A stretch of 64,000 nt of DNA. It comes from Phascolarctos cinereus. Taxonomy: Eukaryota; Chordata; Mammalia; Diprotodontia; Phascolarctidae. The stretch is from the NCBI RefSeq assembly GCF_002099425.1, contig NW_018344058.1, positions 2,294,001 through 2,358,000 of the forward strand. Direction: 5' to 3'. How positions within the stretch are numbered: position 1 is the stretch's first letter; each line of letters starts with the position of its first letter. Positions 44,451-56,142 of the stretch are shown here, piece by piece. A program made the position numbers and the translations under genes. The notes under the pieces were generated by a model. The model made no database searches. It worked only from the letters and a program-made list of their open reading frames with translations, and was not told where the DNA came from.

Positions 44451-45579
44451 TAGAGGTTAGTCTCACTTATTTAAATGCTTGATCTTCTCCCTGAAATAAT
44501 CATCTAACTTGTTAAGCATAAATTATTATAAATAGGGTCTTTGAATGACATGGTACTAGAAGAATTTCTCAAGTTCCTTCTATGCTGAAACTGTGATTCC
44601 CAAATACCTAATTTTAGCAGTATCAGTTGTAACTATCAATAGTGCATTTAGTGAAGCAAGTCATCTTACCTCTAAGACTTTAGTAAATGAGGTCCAGAAA
44701 CTTATTCAGTTTTCAGAACTTGGCTCCTCCCAGTTATTAGCATTTCATCTTCACCTTCAGTTTAATGGCCTAATATACGTATTCCATGTGACAGCTCCTG
44801 TGGAAACTATAATTTAAATTTCAGGACAGACCCTAATCATGCTTCTGTTTCATTAAGATGTTTTTTACTTGTATTTAACTTGCAGTCTCAAACCAGTATG
44901 GTGCTTTTCAATGAGTTTCATCTTTTGAAAGTCTCACTTAATTCAAGCCTGAAAGGATTTTATCAAACCATTTTGAGGAGATACTTCCACTCCTTTCTCT
45001 AAAGTTAAAAACCACTTTAAGGGAGAGTGAAAGTGTCATTTTTCAATTAAAAAATCTAATAAGTGCCTCCCAGCAAGCATGACTAGCAACTGCCCAGCCA
45101 GATGTGTCCATTACCAAATGCAAGAGGAGATAAAAATCATTAAACCTTAATGAAGGTTTATACTAATTCTGATTAATCTGTTTTGAAATACAGACATCCA
45201 TGTGTCCAAAGGCAGTAAGGTTGCTACTGTTATTCAAATTCACTCTTTTCCATGAATTATAATTTTCACCATCAATCATCATTTGTCAAGTGCCCCCAGG
45301 GTGTGGAACATTAAATTATGTCCTATAAAAGCCCACCTGTCATCTGTACCCCATCATATTTGGGAAAAGATTCCATAGAGCTTCATTTTGAGGGAGGGAG
45401 GGATATAGAGACTCAAATTTCTGACTCTAATGCTGGGAAGAGAGCCAAGACAAGTCTCATTTTAGCCTAAGAAAAGTGAGTATTATGAGCATTACAATTC
45501 TGTCCAGAAATAATTGCTTGTCCTTCAGCTTGAAGTTCGTGTGATTATGCATTTAGACATTATGAGAGATCTGAAAACA
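44451..45579. other. unassigned intronic stretch
   Basis: Nothing recognised. The frame at 44593-44817 has no motif. Confidence 0.4.
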
Positions 45580-46240
45580 TGGGTAGTTGTCAGGCAGTTG
45601 TAGGGGTTGAACTGCTATCTAGTTGATATATAGTCAGTTTTATAGGATAGTTATTGTTGCCAAAAAGGTGGTGGTGCTATCAACAGAAATAGAGAAGTTA
45701 GTGGGAGAGGATATTTTGGAGTCAAGGAGGGAGGGAGTAACCAATAAAAGCACCTGCTTCTGTGATCAAGAAGGATGAGGACTCCTCTAAAAAGCCATTG
45801 GATTTGCCCATGAAAAGGTCATTAATGACCTTTAGGAAAGTAGTTTTCAGAGGAGTGAAGACAGAAATCAGATTTCCAGAGTTTGAGGATTAAGTGAGTG
45901 GTAAGGAAGTAGAGACAGTGTTTACTGACTAGTAATTCTAGATGTTTTACTCTGAAGGGGTTGGGTAAGATGGAATGAGCAACAGGATGATACCTTGAGA
46001 AGGGAGTATCAGAGTCAAGGGAAAATTTTTTTATTTTTTCTAAGGATGGGACTACCTCTGCACATGTGTTGTTTGTGGTCCTTGGGAAGTATTCTGAGAT
46101 GGAGAGATACATATGAAAGAGAGTGGTGAATTTAGTGTAGACCATGGGGAGAGTGGAGGGGATAGGCCTAGAGTATATAGAGAGTTCAAATTCTCTTGGG
46201 AAAGGTACATTTATTTCTCTGAGCACTTCAGTCCAAAAAT
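45580..46240 (-). repeat. L2 LINE with ORF2 remnant, minus
   Basis: The 142-codon minus frame (45822-46250) contains YHPVAHSILP, VSKHCLYFLT and LWKSDFCLHSSENYF. These match in order the L2 reverse transcriptase blocks YRPISLLPF, CLYFLTSHSL and LQSGFRPHRSTETAL. Downstream (lower coordinates) 'ggtggtgctatcaacagaaa' is the antisense of the block at 33140. It is a decayed fragment of about 660 bases. Confidence 0.8.
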
Positions 46241-46574
46241 AAAAATTCAATACAGTCTTGCATTCTCATTGTAAAGGAAAACCCTTATATGTTTATGAGC
46301 TTACGTTATGTGTTAAAGAGATAGGTCTACGCATAATGTTGTATTAATAGCTAGAATTGTTTGAAAAGTCGGTTTACATGTTGTATCATTTTTATTAGAA
46401 GTAAAGCTTTTGGTTTGGAGCCAGGTGTTAAAAAAAAAAACAACCAAAAAACATATAAAGAACACTGGACAAGTTGAAGCCTATATTTACACACACATAT
46501 GTATGTTACTACATTGTACTGAACCATGACTACTAGTCATTGATTGGGAGGGGCAGGTAAATATGAATAATGCT
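46241..46574. other. unassigned intronic stretch
   Basis: An A-rich run at 46430-46450; nothing else. Confidence 0.4.
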
Positions 46575-47090
46575 GTAAGTGGCATGGTAGAGTTGGACTT
46601 GGATTCAGGAAAGACTCAAATTCCAATCCTGCCTTCAACACTTAGTAATTGTTTGAAGTGGGCAGCTAGGTGGCACAGTGGATAGAGCACTGGGCTTGAA
46701 ATCAGGAGGACTCATCTTCATGAATTCAAATCCAGCCTCAGACACTTACTAGCTGTGTGACCCTGTGTGCAAGTCACTTAACTCTATTTGCCTCAGTATC
46801 CTCATTTGTAAAATGAGCTGGAGAAGGAAATAGCAAAACACTCCAGTACCACTGCCAAGAAAACCCCAAATGAGGTCATGAAGAGTTGGACAAGAGTGAA
46901 ATGACTTAATGACTTAACAACTGTATGAAGTCTCCCAACTTCAGTTTCCTCATCTGTAAAATAAAGATAATACCTCTAATACTTACCTTTCAAGGCTTTT
47001 GTGAGAATCAAGTGAAATTATGTTTGTGAAAGCACTTTGGAAACTTTGACATGTTCGAGGAATTGAACCAATTCTTACTAATATGCAGAA
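46575..47090 (+). repeat. MIR/THER1-type SINE, plus, split by MAR1
   Basis: Left part 46575-46659 ('ggcatggtagagttggactt', 'cctgccttcaacacttagta') and right part 46919-47090 ('ttcagtttcctcatctgtaa', 'tttgtgaaagcactttggaa') are one MIR interrupted by 46660-46918. Confidence 0.8.
46660..46918 (+). repeat. MAR1-type marsupial SINE, plus, nested, with target duplication
   Basis: Full length: 'gggcagctaggtggcacagt', 'gaattcaaatccagcctcag', 'tgagctggagaaggaaatag', 'aaaaccccaaatgaggtcat', 'gaagagttggacaagagtga'. Flanked by aattgtttgaagt (46647-46659) and aactgtatgaagt (46919-46931), a 13-bp duplication with two differences. Confidence 0.93.
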
Positions 47091-47924
47091 ACATTTACAT
47101 ATGTGTATGTACATATACAGCCATGTGTGCACTTATGGAAGAAGGCAAATGAACTAGTGTGACTCTAGCCAGATAAGACGACTAAGATTTTACAAAACAA
47201 AAATTTCCCTCTAATTGTAAGACCATTTCTTAAATGAAACCAGGAAGGTCCTTTCTAACCTGAAATCTAGAGATTCTAGGATTAAATCACTCTACCAGTT
47301 TGTTTTATTTGTTTTCTTTTTTTTTTCTTTTTCTGGTTTGTTTACCCAAACTCCCTTCCAAATGGTATGGTGATAAATAGTGTTCTGTTAGTAAAAACAC
47401 CTTTTCTGATGTTGTATTATGTATCAGGGAACAACTGCAATGTGAGACTTGGCTGAGTTTCCTTGGAATTCTCATCTCTGCTAAAGGAGTCTCCCAGAGA
47501 AAATTCTTCAGCTTTAATGCTACAGTTTAGAAAAGGAAGTCAGTTATTTCCTTCCTAATTTTCCAGGCCAAAAATTGTTATTACTGGTTCTTTTTTTTTA
47601 ATTCCAATGTTTTCTTGGGGTCATTAATTAAGTAATGATTCTTTTTTTTTTTTTGCCTTGTGCTTCATAGTTAGGATAGTGTTTTAAATTTAAAGTTCCT
47701 TAGGAAGGAGAGGTAGTAGGAGAATACTCCATTTTAGGAATTTTTGCTTCTCTATAAGGAGAAAGTACTAATAAATCCTGTAAGGGATTTATATTCTATC
47801 TCTTTATATCAACTTCTATTTAGTTTGAAAGACTGATTTGTGAAAGTTTTTTGTTGTTTTCTATTAATTTTTTTCATTAATTCTTCAATCCTTGTTTATC
47901 AAAGCACGCTTATGTCAAATAGTT
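47091..47924. other. mostly unassigned intronic stretch
   Basis: A THER tail piece at about 47190-47290 ('aggaaggtcctttctaacct') and T-runs near 47320 and 47643. No gene. Confidence 0.4.
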
Positions 47925-48095
47925 ATTAAGCACATACTATGGCTTAGGCAGTATGCTGTGTGAGTATCTCCTGATGCTATGAATATAAGCTTCTTGAGAA
48001 TAAGGGTTGTATTATCCTTTGTATTTGTATTCCTAGCACTTATCACAATTTCTGAATGGTAGCAGACTGACTGAATAAATGAATACACTAATAAA
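47925..48095. repeat. L2 3' ends, minus fragment then plus
   Basis: 'tattaagcacatactatgg' (minus, 47925-47965) abuts a sense L2 terminus (47970-48095, 'aagcttcttgagaataaggg', 'tgactgaataaatgaat'). Confidence 0.6.
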
Positions 48096-48244
48096 TACTT
48101 TTGATTGCTGTTATACAACCCAGAATGTTACAATCACCAAAAATAAACAGTTGTTCCTTTTAAAGTTGTGAGGGCAATGGTCGAGCATAACTTCTTTGGC
48201 TGTGGTTTAATTATTGTTCCTTGCATAGAGCTTTGTTGGCTCAA

Positions 48245-48475
48245 AGGTTTTCTGGTTTCATTGAGGGAGGGAAGAAGAGGTCAGGGTTTGGAGCAAAGGA
48301 TGAAGAGTTGGCTGTGTTAGTATCACAGAGAAGGGAGCGGCCAAGAGATAGATACACATGTTGCTTGTGATCAAGGAAGACAAGTAGTTCATTAATGACC
48401 TTCAGGAAATCCATTTCTCAGAATGGTAGGAAAAGCAGCAAGATTGCAAAAGGTTGTATGAGGGATTTGGGGGGA
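48245..48475 (-). repeat. L2 ORF2 3' fragment, minus
   Basis: 'gtgatcaaggaagacaagta' and 'tcattaatgaccttcaggaa' repeat the blocks at 45763 and 45821, so this is the same antisense L2 segment as 45745-45900. Confidence 0.65.
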
Positions 48476-49204
48476 GGGGGCAGCAGCGGCAGAGTGTCCA
48501 TGCAAGAGCCTGCTGCTAATCAAATGTTTTCAATTGACAGAGGTATTGCTCCTCAGGAAGACTAAGGGTACCTATGTATTTATTTTTTTTTCTGCCTTTA
48601 GGGATGGTAATTGTGATGTGTATGTATGAGAGAATGGTATTTCTGTAAGATGGCCTATTTTGTCAGATAGGGAAGAGTAATTTGATACTGTTCTCCCTGT
48701 ATTAGTACTAGTCACTATTAAAAGACACTTAAAACTATTGGATTAAGTGAAATTGAAAATATCCTGGCCTCACTCACATAATAACAATACAAAGAAACTA
48801 TTTTAAAATAATCTCATTGAAAACAAACAGCATGACATGAAAACCAAAGTTTGGTAGGATTATTCTACTCTTTTCCACCAAGTTTCCTTCCTTTCCTTTA
48901 GCTAGCAATAGCTTCCCTGATGCTTTACTCATATTATTCAAGAAAGAAGTCCTATTTGGAAAATTTCAAAATGTTTTGCTTCTTTATGCTATTTAGCTTA
49001 TTTCTGGTATAGATGTAATTGTAACTCAATAACGAGTTTAACAGCACAGTATAAAAGGTGATTGTAGTCAGTAAGATTTATTTTGTGCTATAAAGACATT
49101 TTTGCAAATTATTTTACAAAATCCTGATTCTTTTCACAGTGTTCCTGGTGTGTAATTCAGCCTTATTTCAATAACTACCTATTCAACAAGTGAACTTTGA
49201 GGAG
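48476..49204. other. unassigned intronic stretch
   Basis: A G-rich run (GGGGGGAGGGGG near 48470-48481) followed by GCAGCAGCGGCAG; otherwise nothing. Confidence 0.4.
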
Positions 49205-49620
49205 ATGGCTGTTAAATAGAATGTTATGAACTAGAAGAGACCTTAGAGATATCAAATACTCTGTTGTGATTTAGCCAGGAAAACCGATCTGGGAGTTTGG
49301 GACAAGAAGTAATTCAATAAAGAATATTGTGAAATCATTTTAAGCCCCTGTCCCTAAGCTCTGTCTAATTTATAGGGATAGAAACAAAACCTATGATTTC
49401 ATGGGAAGGCAGGAATGAAGAAAACTCCCTCTACCAAAGTGAGTTGACACTTTCTCTACAAATTAAAGTGTAGGGAGTCACTCAAAACATTGAGAGGTGA
49501 AGTTGACCAGGGTCACTGAATCAGTATGTGTCAGAAGGTGGACTTGAATGCAGGTCTTCCTGATTTGTTTCTGAGGCCTTTCTATTCATCACAACATGCT
49601 GTCTTATCTAAGTTATATAG
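49205..49620 (-). repeat. marsupial CORE-SINE pieces, minus
   Basis: 49205-49262 is an antisense THER tail ('actagaagagaccttagaga'). 49480-49620 is antisense CORE plus head ('ggacttgaatgcaggtcttc', 'ctattcatcacaacatgctg'). They may or may not be one element; the 200 bases between are unassigned. Confidence 0.55.
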
Positions 49621-49929
49621 GTATCAAAGTTCTGTGCAGCATTTTGCCACCCTCTAGAAAAGGGCTTAAGTCAATTTATCTATTTCAGAAAAGATGAACT
49701 ACAGAATCAACCTTGCCAGGGCTTGGTTTGGTTTCATTCCAAGGCTTCTACATATTGCTAGGTTGATTCATTGACTACTAAAGTCAGTAGAAAACTTCTT
49801 GTGGCTAGACATCCACAACGTAAAAGAAAGTACTTATGTTCAGTACTAAATATTAGCAATGAAGTCTTTGAATGTCCACAGATTTAGTTTTAATATATTA
49901 TTAGTAGAACATATAACAATGTGGAAATA

Positions 49930-50165
49930 TTAACAGTAGCTAGCATTTATACAATACTTAATGGTTTACAAAGCACTGTGCAAATATCTCATTTTATCCT
50001 TGCAAGAACCATGAAGGTAGGTGCAGTTATTATCCTCATTTTACACATGAGGGAACTGAGGCAGTTGGAGTTTTAAGTGACTTGCTGTGGGTTATAAAGC
50101 TTAATAAGTACCTAAGCTGGGATTTGAACTCAGGTCTTCCTGACTATAGGTTCAATACTGTATAT
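49930..50165 (-). repeat. MIR/THER1-type SINE, minus
   Basis: 'agtagctagcatttatacaa', 'catgagggaactgaggcagt' and 'gggatttgaactcaggtctt' followed by 'cctgactata'. Near full length. Confidence 0.85.
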
Positions 50166-50814
50166 ACCAAGATCCGTCAAATAAACTTGGAAAGGTGTGC
50201 TTTCACATCACTAGCCACAGAATCATGATCAACGCTTAATGAATTAAAACAGGAAAATTATTACATAGCTAACTAGTCAGACAGCAGGAAAACAGGAAAG
50301 AATAGAATCTGTCATTAATTTCTAGACTTTTTGTAGGACACCTGACAGTATAGAATTATAAGTATTCATAGTGTAGCTTTAGGAAATGCCAAATCCTGGA
50401 AATTATAAGAAAAGAAAAAATCTTCAGTGTATCCTTATTTTACCTATAATTAAACTGAGATACAGGTAGAATTGATTGTTCTAAGCCTTCATAGTAAATA
50501 GATGACAGCATTATGCAGAACAGGTCTTGAAGTCTACTGATTAGATCCCAACAGGTGTTAGAAAAGATGAGAGCTTTCAACAAAAAAGTATCAGGTGACA
50601 CCGTATGCACTGCATTAGCAGCAATGCAACAAACCACTGGAATTAATTGCACGGTTTTATTTATTATTCTGTAGATGTTACAAACCTTGTATTGTTTATC
50701 TATTTTTATATGTTGCACAAAGCAGAAAATGAACTGACACCAATAAAAATATCTCAGGTTTAGATTATGTTTCTGCATACCTGTTTTATTTTGTATTATT
50801 ACCTCTACCTTAAC
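50166..50814. other. mostly unassigned intronic stretch
   Basis: A decayed antisense MIR piece may lie at 50425-50545. The 112-codon minus frame (50440-50778) has no recognised domain. Confidence 0.35.
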
Positions 50815-51235
50815 TTTAGCCTTATCTCATCCCTTCCAGTAACATATACCTCTAGCTAAACCATGCTGGTCATTTCCACAAAGCATTCCATGCTTTCCCA
50901 CCTCTTTGCCTTTACTCACACTATTTCTTAATCCTGGAATGCCCTCTTTCCACTTTCTACCATATGGAATCCAGGCTATTGTTGAAGACCCATCTCAGAT
51001 ATATATTCTCCATGAAACTTTCCCTGATTTTATCATCTTGTAGAGATGTTTTTAAGTTTATATTATACTACCTTCTTTATACTGCTCTGCATATGTATTC
51101 TAATTTGTACATAGTTATTTATGAACACATCTTTGTTTCTCTTCTCCTATGCCTCCTCACCCCAATGCCACTCTATCTCCCAGCATTAACACATATTAGG
51201 TACTAAATGAATATTTGTTAAATGTGTGAATAATT
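50815..51235 (+). repeat. L2 3' region, plus
   Basis: 'tgcctttactcacactattt', 'cttaatcctggaatgccctc', 'tgaagacccatctcagatat' and terminus 'ttaggtactaaatgaatatt'. Confidence 0.75.
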
Positions 51236-52019
51236 TAAGCAGGGGATTGGATTATAATCTTCTGTTTTGTGATATGCTTCAAGATGGATGGTCTGAAAGT
51301 GAGAAATGGAAAAAGAGAATATAAAAAGCATATATGTGTATATGATATTTTAACATGCCTATCTTATACTCATAATTGACTTTAGCAATAATTTTTTTTC
51401 TAATAGTAAAAAAAATAGTGTTTGAAGAAAACTTAACAAGTTAGGTCTTACCACAGGCAGAACACTCATGTGGTCTAACCCTGTGACAAACAACCCAACA
51501 CATTTCCACATAGCAGAAGTTGGTAGAGAAGTAGATTTATTTTTCCACTGCTTTCATTAATTGTAATTGTTGCTCTAAGAGCTGACACATCAAAGTGGAA
51601 GGAAAAACACAAAGCTTTAAAAGGGATTATAAAAATGAAAGAAAATGAAGAAAATGGACCGAAATGGGAAAATGAAAGAATGTACAAACATAAGTATTTT
51701 AAATGTTGCAATGAAACTTTGGATTTTGAAAATATATGTTGAAAAGCTCAAAATAAGTGAAAGATTTGGCTACCAAATTAAAATCTATCTTCAACTTAGC
51801 CAATCTTTTCCTCCAAACTGGAAAATCAGTTTTACACTTATGATGATGATGATGATAACGATGATAAATTATTAGTGTTTATTAGTGCCCTGTATCAGTT
51901 TACACTAACTCTGGTATGAAAGATGGTCATTAGCAAAACAGATTTCTTGGTTATTAAAATTATTTACTTTCTCTTCACTCCATTAAAACTCTATTCTGAT
52001 GATTGATTGTGAGGTGAAA
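51236..52019. other. mostly unassigned intronic stretch
   Basis: A short (GAT)n run at 51841-51866. The frames at 51475-51711 and 51645-51875 have no motif. Confidence 0.4.
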
Positions 52020-52085
52020 GTGACTGGATTTTTCAGTCAGTCATTTAGCAATCATTTAGTAAGCACCTAATACGTGTTGGGCTAG

Positions 52086-52340
52086 ATGCTTAGCATGGTG
52101 CATTGGATAGAGTGCTCGATCTGGAGTCAGGAAGATCTAAGTTCAGATCCTGCCTTAGACACTTATTAGCTGTGTGACCTTGGGCAAGTCACTTAATCTC
52201 TGCTTGTCTCAGTTTCCTTATCTGTAAAACAAGGATAATAATTGCATCTCTTTCTCAGGGTGGTTGTGAGGACAACATGAGATAACATTATAAAGCATTT
52301 TGCAAACCTTAAAAGCAATGTATAAATGCTAGCTATCATT
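52086..52340 (+). repeat. MIR/THER1-type SINE, plus, nested in L2
   Basis: 'gcatggtgcattggatagag', 'gttcagatcctgccttagac', 'gaccttgggcaagtcactta', 'aaacaaggataataattgca', 'taaatgctagctatcattat'. Full length. Confidence 0.88.
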
Positions 52341-52351
52341 ATTATTATTAT

Positions 52352-52386
<35 letters not shown>

Positions 52387-52393
52387 ACTATTA
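52338..52393. repeat. (ATT)n microsatellite at the SINE 3' end
   Basis: ATT repeats grown from the 3' terminal ATTATT of the MIR copy. Confidence 0.9.
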
Positions 52394-52804
52394 TACAAAA
52401 TGGAAACAGTCCCTCTCTTTTAGAAGCTTGTATTTTAGTAAGGGTAGTTGGATACAACACATTGGCAGATAAGTAAACATAGGATACATATAATGTAATT
52501 CACAGGGATTTTGGGAGCTCTAACAGCTTAGGGAATTGGGAAGGTCCTTTTCAGAAGTTAGACTATTGGAGTACAAACTGTGGCAGGCCCTACTGTTCTA
52601 AGAATACTTCAGTACTGAAATGGCAACAAACATTGTATCTGTCACGAGGGCCAATTTAGCTAAGTTTAACACAGCTAATCACTGGAATGTTGGTCACCAA
52701 CATTTTAAATGGGGAGATGAAATCTCAGGAACTTTCAAACCAAGTTGTGATCTATCTGTCTGAATGTCATACAACACCCATGAAAGCACAGATTTTTTGA
52801 AACA

Positions 52805-53035
52805 ATAATGACTTACATTTATATAACATTTTAAAGTGTATGAAACACTTTCTTTTCAGCAAACAACACTGAAGAATGAATAGTGCTAATATTAATATCC
52901 ACATTTTGTAATGAGCAAACTAAATTTAAGAGAAATGCAGTGACTTCCCCAAAATCACAAAAACTAGTAAATGTTGGAACTAGAATGTCAGCACAGGTCT
53001 CTTGACACTAAATCCAGAATTATCCCACTTTAGAA
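52805..53035 (-). repeat. MIR/THER1-type SINE, minus, decayed
   Basis: 'gacttacatttatataacat', 'cagtgacttccccaaaatca' and 'cactaaatccagaattatcc'. Confidence 0.75.
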
Positions 53036-53054
53036 AATGCCTCTTTAAGATGAT

Positions 53055-53210
53055 GGCATAATTGATGTAAAGAAAATTGTCTAAACACTTAGAGCTAGAC
53101 CAAAGTGGAATAGGCTCTCTCATGAGATTACCTCTGACTTAAGGTCATTAAGCAAAGGTTGGATGACTAACTTATTGTATGAGTATGTTGTAGGGGGAGA
53201 TTCTTTTAAA
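53055..53210 (+). repeat. L3/CR1 3' end, plus
   Basis: 'agtggaataggctctctcat', 'taagcaaaggttggatgact' and 'gttgtagggggagattcttt'. Confidence 0.7.
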
Positions 53211-53529
53211 ATACCAAGTATATGTGTGCATGTATGTATCATCTATGTGTAATATGTACACACTTGGCATTTCTATATGTTGAAAATGCTTATAGACATT
53301 GACTTGCATACTTACACATAAAGCATACATGTGCGTATTCTGTAGCGTTCAAAAGGCTTATCTCTAAATTCATTAGATTTCTAATCTAGAGTATGACTAG
53401 GGATAGTAGGTTTATTTTTAATACCAGATCTTTCACAACAAGTCCTGCCTGTGTCCCTCTATATTTATTTTAATTGAAATGACAGTATAGTAATGTCTCC
53501 TGGAAACTATTCACTCTCCCAAACTATGA
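53211..53529. other. unassigned intronic stretch
   Basis: Short TGTA-rich low complexity near 53220-53330; nothing else. Confidence 0.4.
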
Positions 53530-53695
53530 TTTCATGGTGTAATATAAAGACTTCTGGAATGGAACTCAAAAGACTTGGCTTCTTGTCCAGGATCTAGCGA
53601 TTATTTGGTATCTGACCTTGAAAAAAATTAGTTTCTTTTTCTTTATAAAAGAGGGGTTGCACTAAGCTGTGACATGACATTCTATCATTCACTAG
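53530..53695 (+). repeat. MIR/THER SINE, plus, decayed
   Basis: 'aaaagacttggcttcttgtc' and 'aaagaggggttgcactaagc'. Confidence 0.65.
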
Positions 53696-55263
53696 AAAAA
53701 TAGTGAAATTGAACATACCATCAGGTGCTTCTTGTTCATGACTGCAGGACTACTTTTAAAACTCCTGACAACTTGCCAATCTCTGTTTCAATCATAAGAT
53801 ATAATAAGCAAGGTAGATCCCAAACAACCAAAGTTGGGGGGGGAATGCTTTAAAGCATCTTTTTTTTTTTGGATACCAATTTTAAATGACTCAGTAGGGC
53901 AGCACACTAGTGTCCATAAAGAGTTAACTGGACACTAAGGAATATAAGTAATATAAAAGCACTGGGGGAAAGAATATATTCTTGTGTTTTTATGTAGATA
54001 TGGCAATACTTTTCTTCCCCCACAAGTGAAAACCACAGAATCTGAGCAAGTTAACAGTAGACATCAACATATAAGCCTCAGAGAAAGTACAAGGCAAAAA
54101 AAAAAATCCTCATATTCCTAAATATCACATAATGTGGTTCTTACTTATTCCTACTTTTAACAGACATTTTGTTAAAAATAAAATAATACAAGTATTGAAT
54201 ATGAGTTTGAATGGTTTTACAAGGAAACAGTGTAAAGGTGTGTTAGCTGTATACAGCTGACTCTATGAGCCACCAGGGTGGGTGGGCGATCCCAGTGAGA
54301 AAGTACTTTGTCTCTTGCTTAAAGATTTAAGAAGGGTAGTTTCAAGTTGGGGGTTGAAATTAGAGTAATGTTAAAATACCAGTATGAGATGGGGAAAGAG
54401 AGGTTGTACTAGCCTTTGGAGAGGTCTCCCCTGCCTTTTGCTTGGGGGCCATTTGAATGCTGGGAACCACTGTGAGTCACAACCCTTCCTTACCAATATT
54501 TCAAATCTACATTTCAAATCCTTAGTGATTGGAGGGGAGTAAAAACTGTGCCCAGAGGCTGTGATTCTTTATTGGCCAAGTCGTGACCTGTGCTAGACTA
54601 ATATGAGCAAATCTTTGCGACTTCTGAGGCATTACAGATTATCCAAGTACAGCAGATGGTATTTTATAAATTCGTGATGCTAGTGATGATAATGATGATG
54701 GGGGTAATGATGACAAAGCACCATGAATCAAGGATCCCTCACATTGCCTCTACATAAAGGTTTTGCTCCTTCATGACCTCTTTTCCCATTTGTATGATGA
54801 AGAAAAAAAAGTGAGCCTTGTTGTTATCCTGTTCTAATTCTCTATAACTTTTCATAATTGTTCTTGTATCAGAAACAAGATAAGTGATACTACCTTGATA
54901 AAGGGCCAAATTATTGATTTTTCTGTCCCTTACCCTATATCCATAGGATTACTGAGGTCTATTTTTTTCCAAGTACTATATTTTTTTGTTTGTGATGTGC
55001 TACCAGAATGCTACCAGAAAATGACCACTTTTATTTCCTCATTATCACTTAGATTTAAAATATTCATTCTTTGGGATATTGCAATTCTTTCTGTGGATAA
55101 TTTATCCAAATTATACAAAGCTCTTCATGTGTTCTTCTGTATGCAAGAAAAAATACACTCATAATTTAAGGAACATATCTAGATTAATATAATTTAAATA
55201 TAATCTTTTGGATTTTTGTAAAATTTTTAAAAATCATCAATACCTATTTGCAAATATTTTGCT
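53696..55263. other. unassigned intronic stretch
   Basis: 1.5 kb without a recognised element. A short GATGATAATGATGATGG run lies near 54683-54700. The frame at 54895-55164 has no motif. Confidence 0.4.
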
Positions 55264-55490
55264 TTAGTGCAGCACTGTTATAATGAAAAGAGAACTGACT
55301 GGGCCTGGATTCAAATCCTAGCTTTGCTACTTTCCTGGCTGTGTGAACTTAGCCAAATCATTCTTAATTTTCTCATCTGTAAAATGGGGGCAATAATAGA
55401 CAGGTACCACCAGACTTATGGGATGGTTGTGAAAAAAAATTATTTTGGACAATCTACAGCACTATATAAAAGCCAGCCATTGTAGTTTTT
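55264..55490 (+). repeat. MIR/THER1-type SINE, plus
   Basis: 'gcagcactgttataatgaaa', 'gattcaaatcctagctttgc', 'catctgtaaaatgggggcaa', 'agcactatataaaagccagc'. Confidence 0.82.
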
Positions 55491-55654
55491 TATATTAGCT
55501 GTAATCATCATTATTTAATGTGGAGAAAGCATTCTTCAAATCAGTCATTTCCGTACCAGTTCTCTGTAATCATAGAGCTAATAATTCCTTACTTGCAAGA
55601 AACTTTTAGAGAACTGATTAAATGTACTGCACTTTGAATTTTAAAAACAACTGA

Positions 55655-55745
55655 ACGGAAGTTCTCAACCTTGGAGTCCTAACCTCATATGGGGTTGGGA
55701 CAGGAAATTCTGAGTATTGCAGAGGTGTTCTGAGCTCCCTGTAGA
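55655..55745. mobile_element. possible hAT-type MITE left end
   Basis: 'ggaagttctcaaccttggag' with 'tcatatggggttgggacagg' resembles the start of 'ggttctcaacc' hAT MITEs. No right end seen. Confidence 0.3.
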
Positions 55746-55781
55746 GTCACAGGACTAAATCAGTGTTTCACTTCCCTAAGG

Positions 55782-55782
<1 letters not shown>

Positions 55783-55850
<68 letters not shown>
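55783..55850. repeat. (TG)n microsatellite
   Basis: About 66 bases of uninterrupted TG. Confidence 0.97.
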
Positions 55851-56142
55851 CGATTTAAAAGAAGAGTTCCTTTCTTATACCCACAGCAAACATCTGAGCT
55901 GGGAGGAAAAATACTAGTGATCTGAAAATTCCCTGTTCAACATTAAAAAGGGAATGAAAAATATTCTCTGAGTATTACACATGGTCTTTCAGAAGCATCA
56001 AGATCATTTAGGCATCTAAAATTGGGTGAAATTTGAAGTTTTTATAGAAATTAATATTGGATGCTTTTGAGGCTCTTTTTGACAAGAAGAAAAGACTTGT
56101 AATGCTGGAAGAAATAACACTGATTTCCCCCAAATTTCAAAT

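Larger units (their letters stand above)
52020..52520 (-). repeat. L2 3' end, minus, split by a MIR
   Basis: Left part 'tttagtaagcacctaatacg' (52020-52085) and right part 'aacagtccctctcttttaga' with 'agcttgtattttagtaaggg' (52394-52520) are consecutive antisense L2 blocks separated by a MIR and its ATT tail. Confidence 0.75.

Noticed and set aside
50440-50778. 112-codon minus frame with hydrophobic stretches
   Set aside because: No recognisable family, no start or splice context, AT-rich composition; chance frame.
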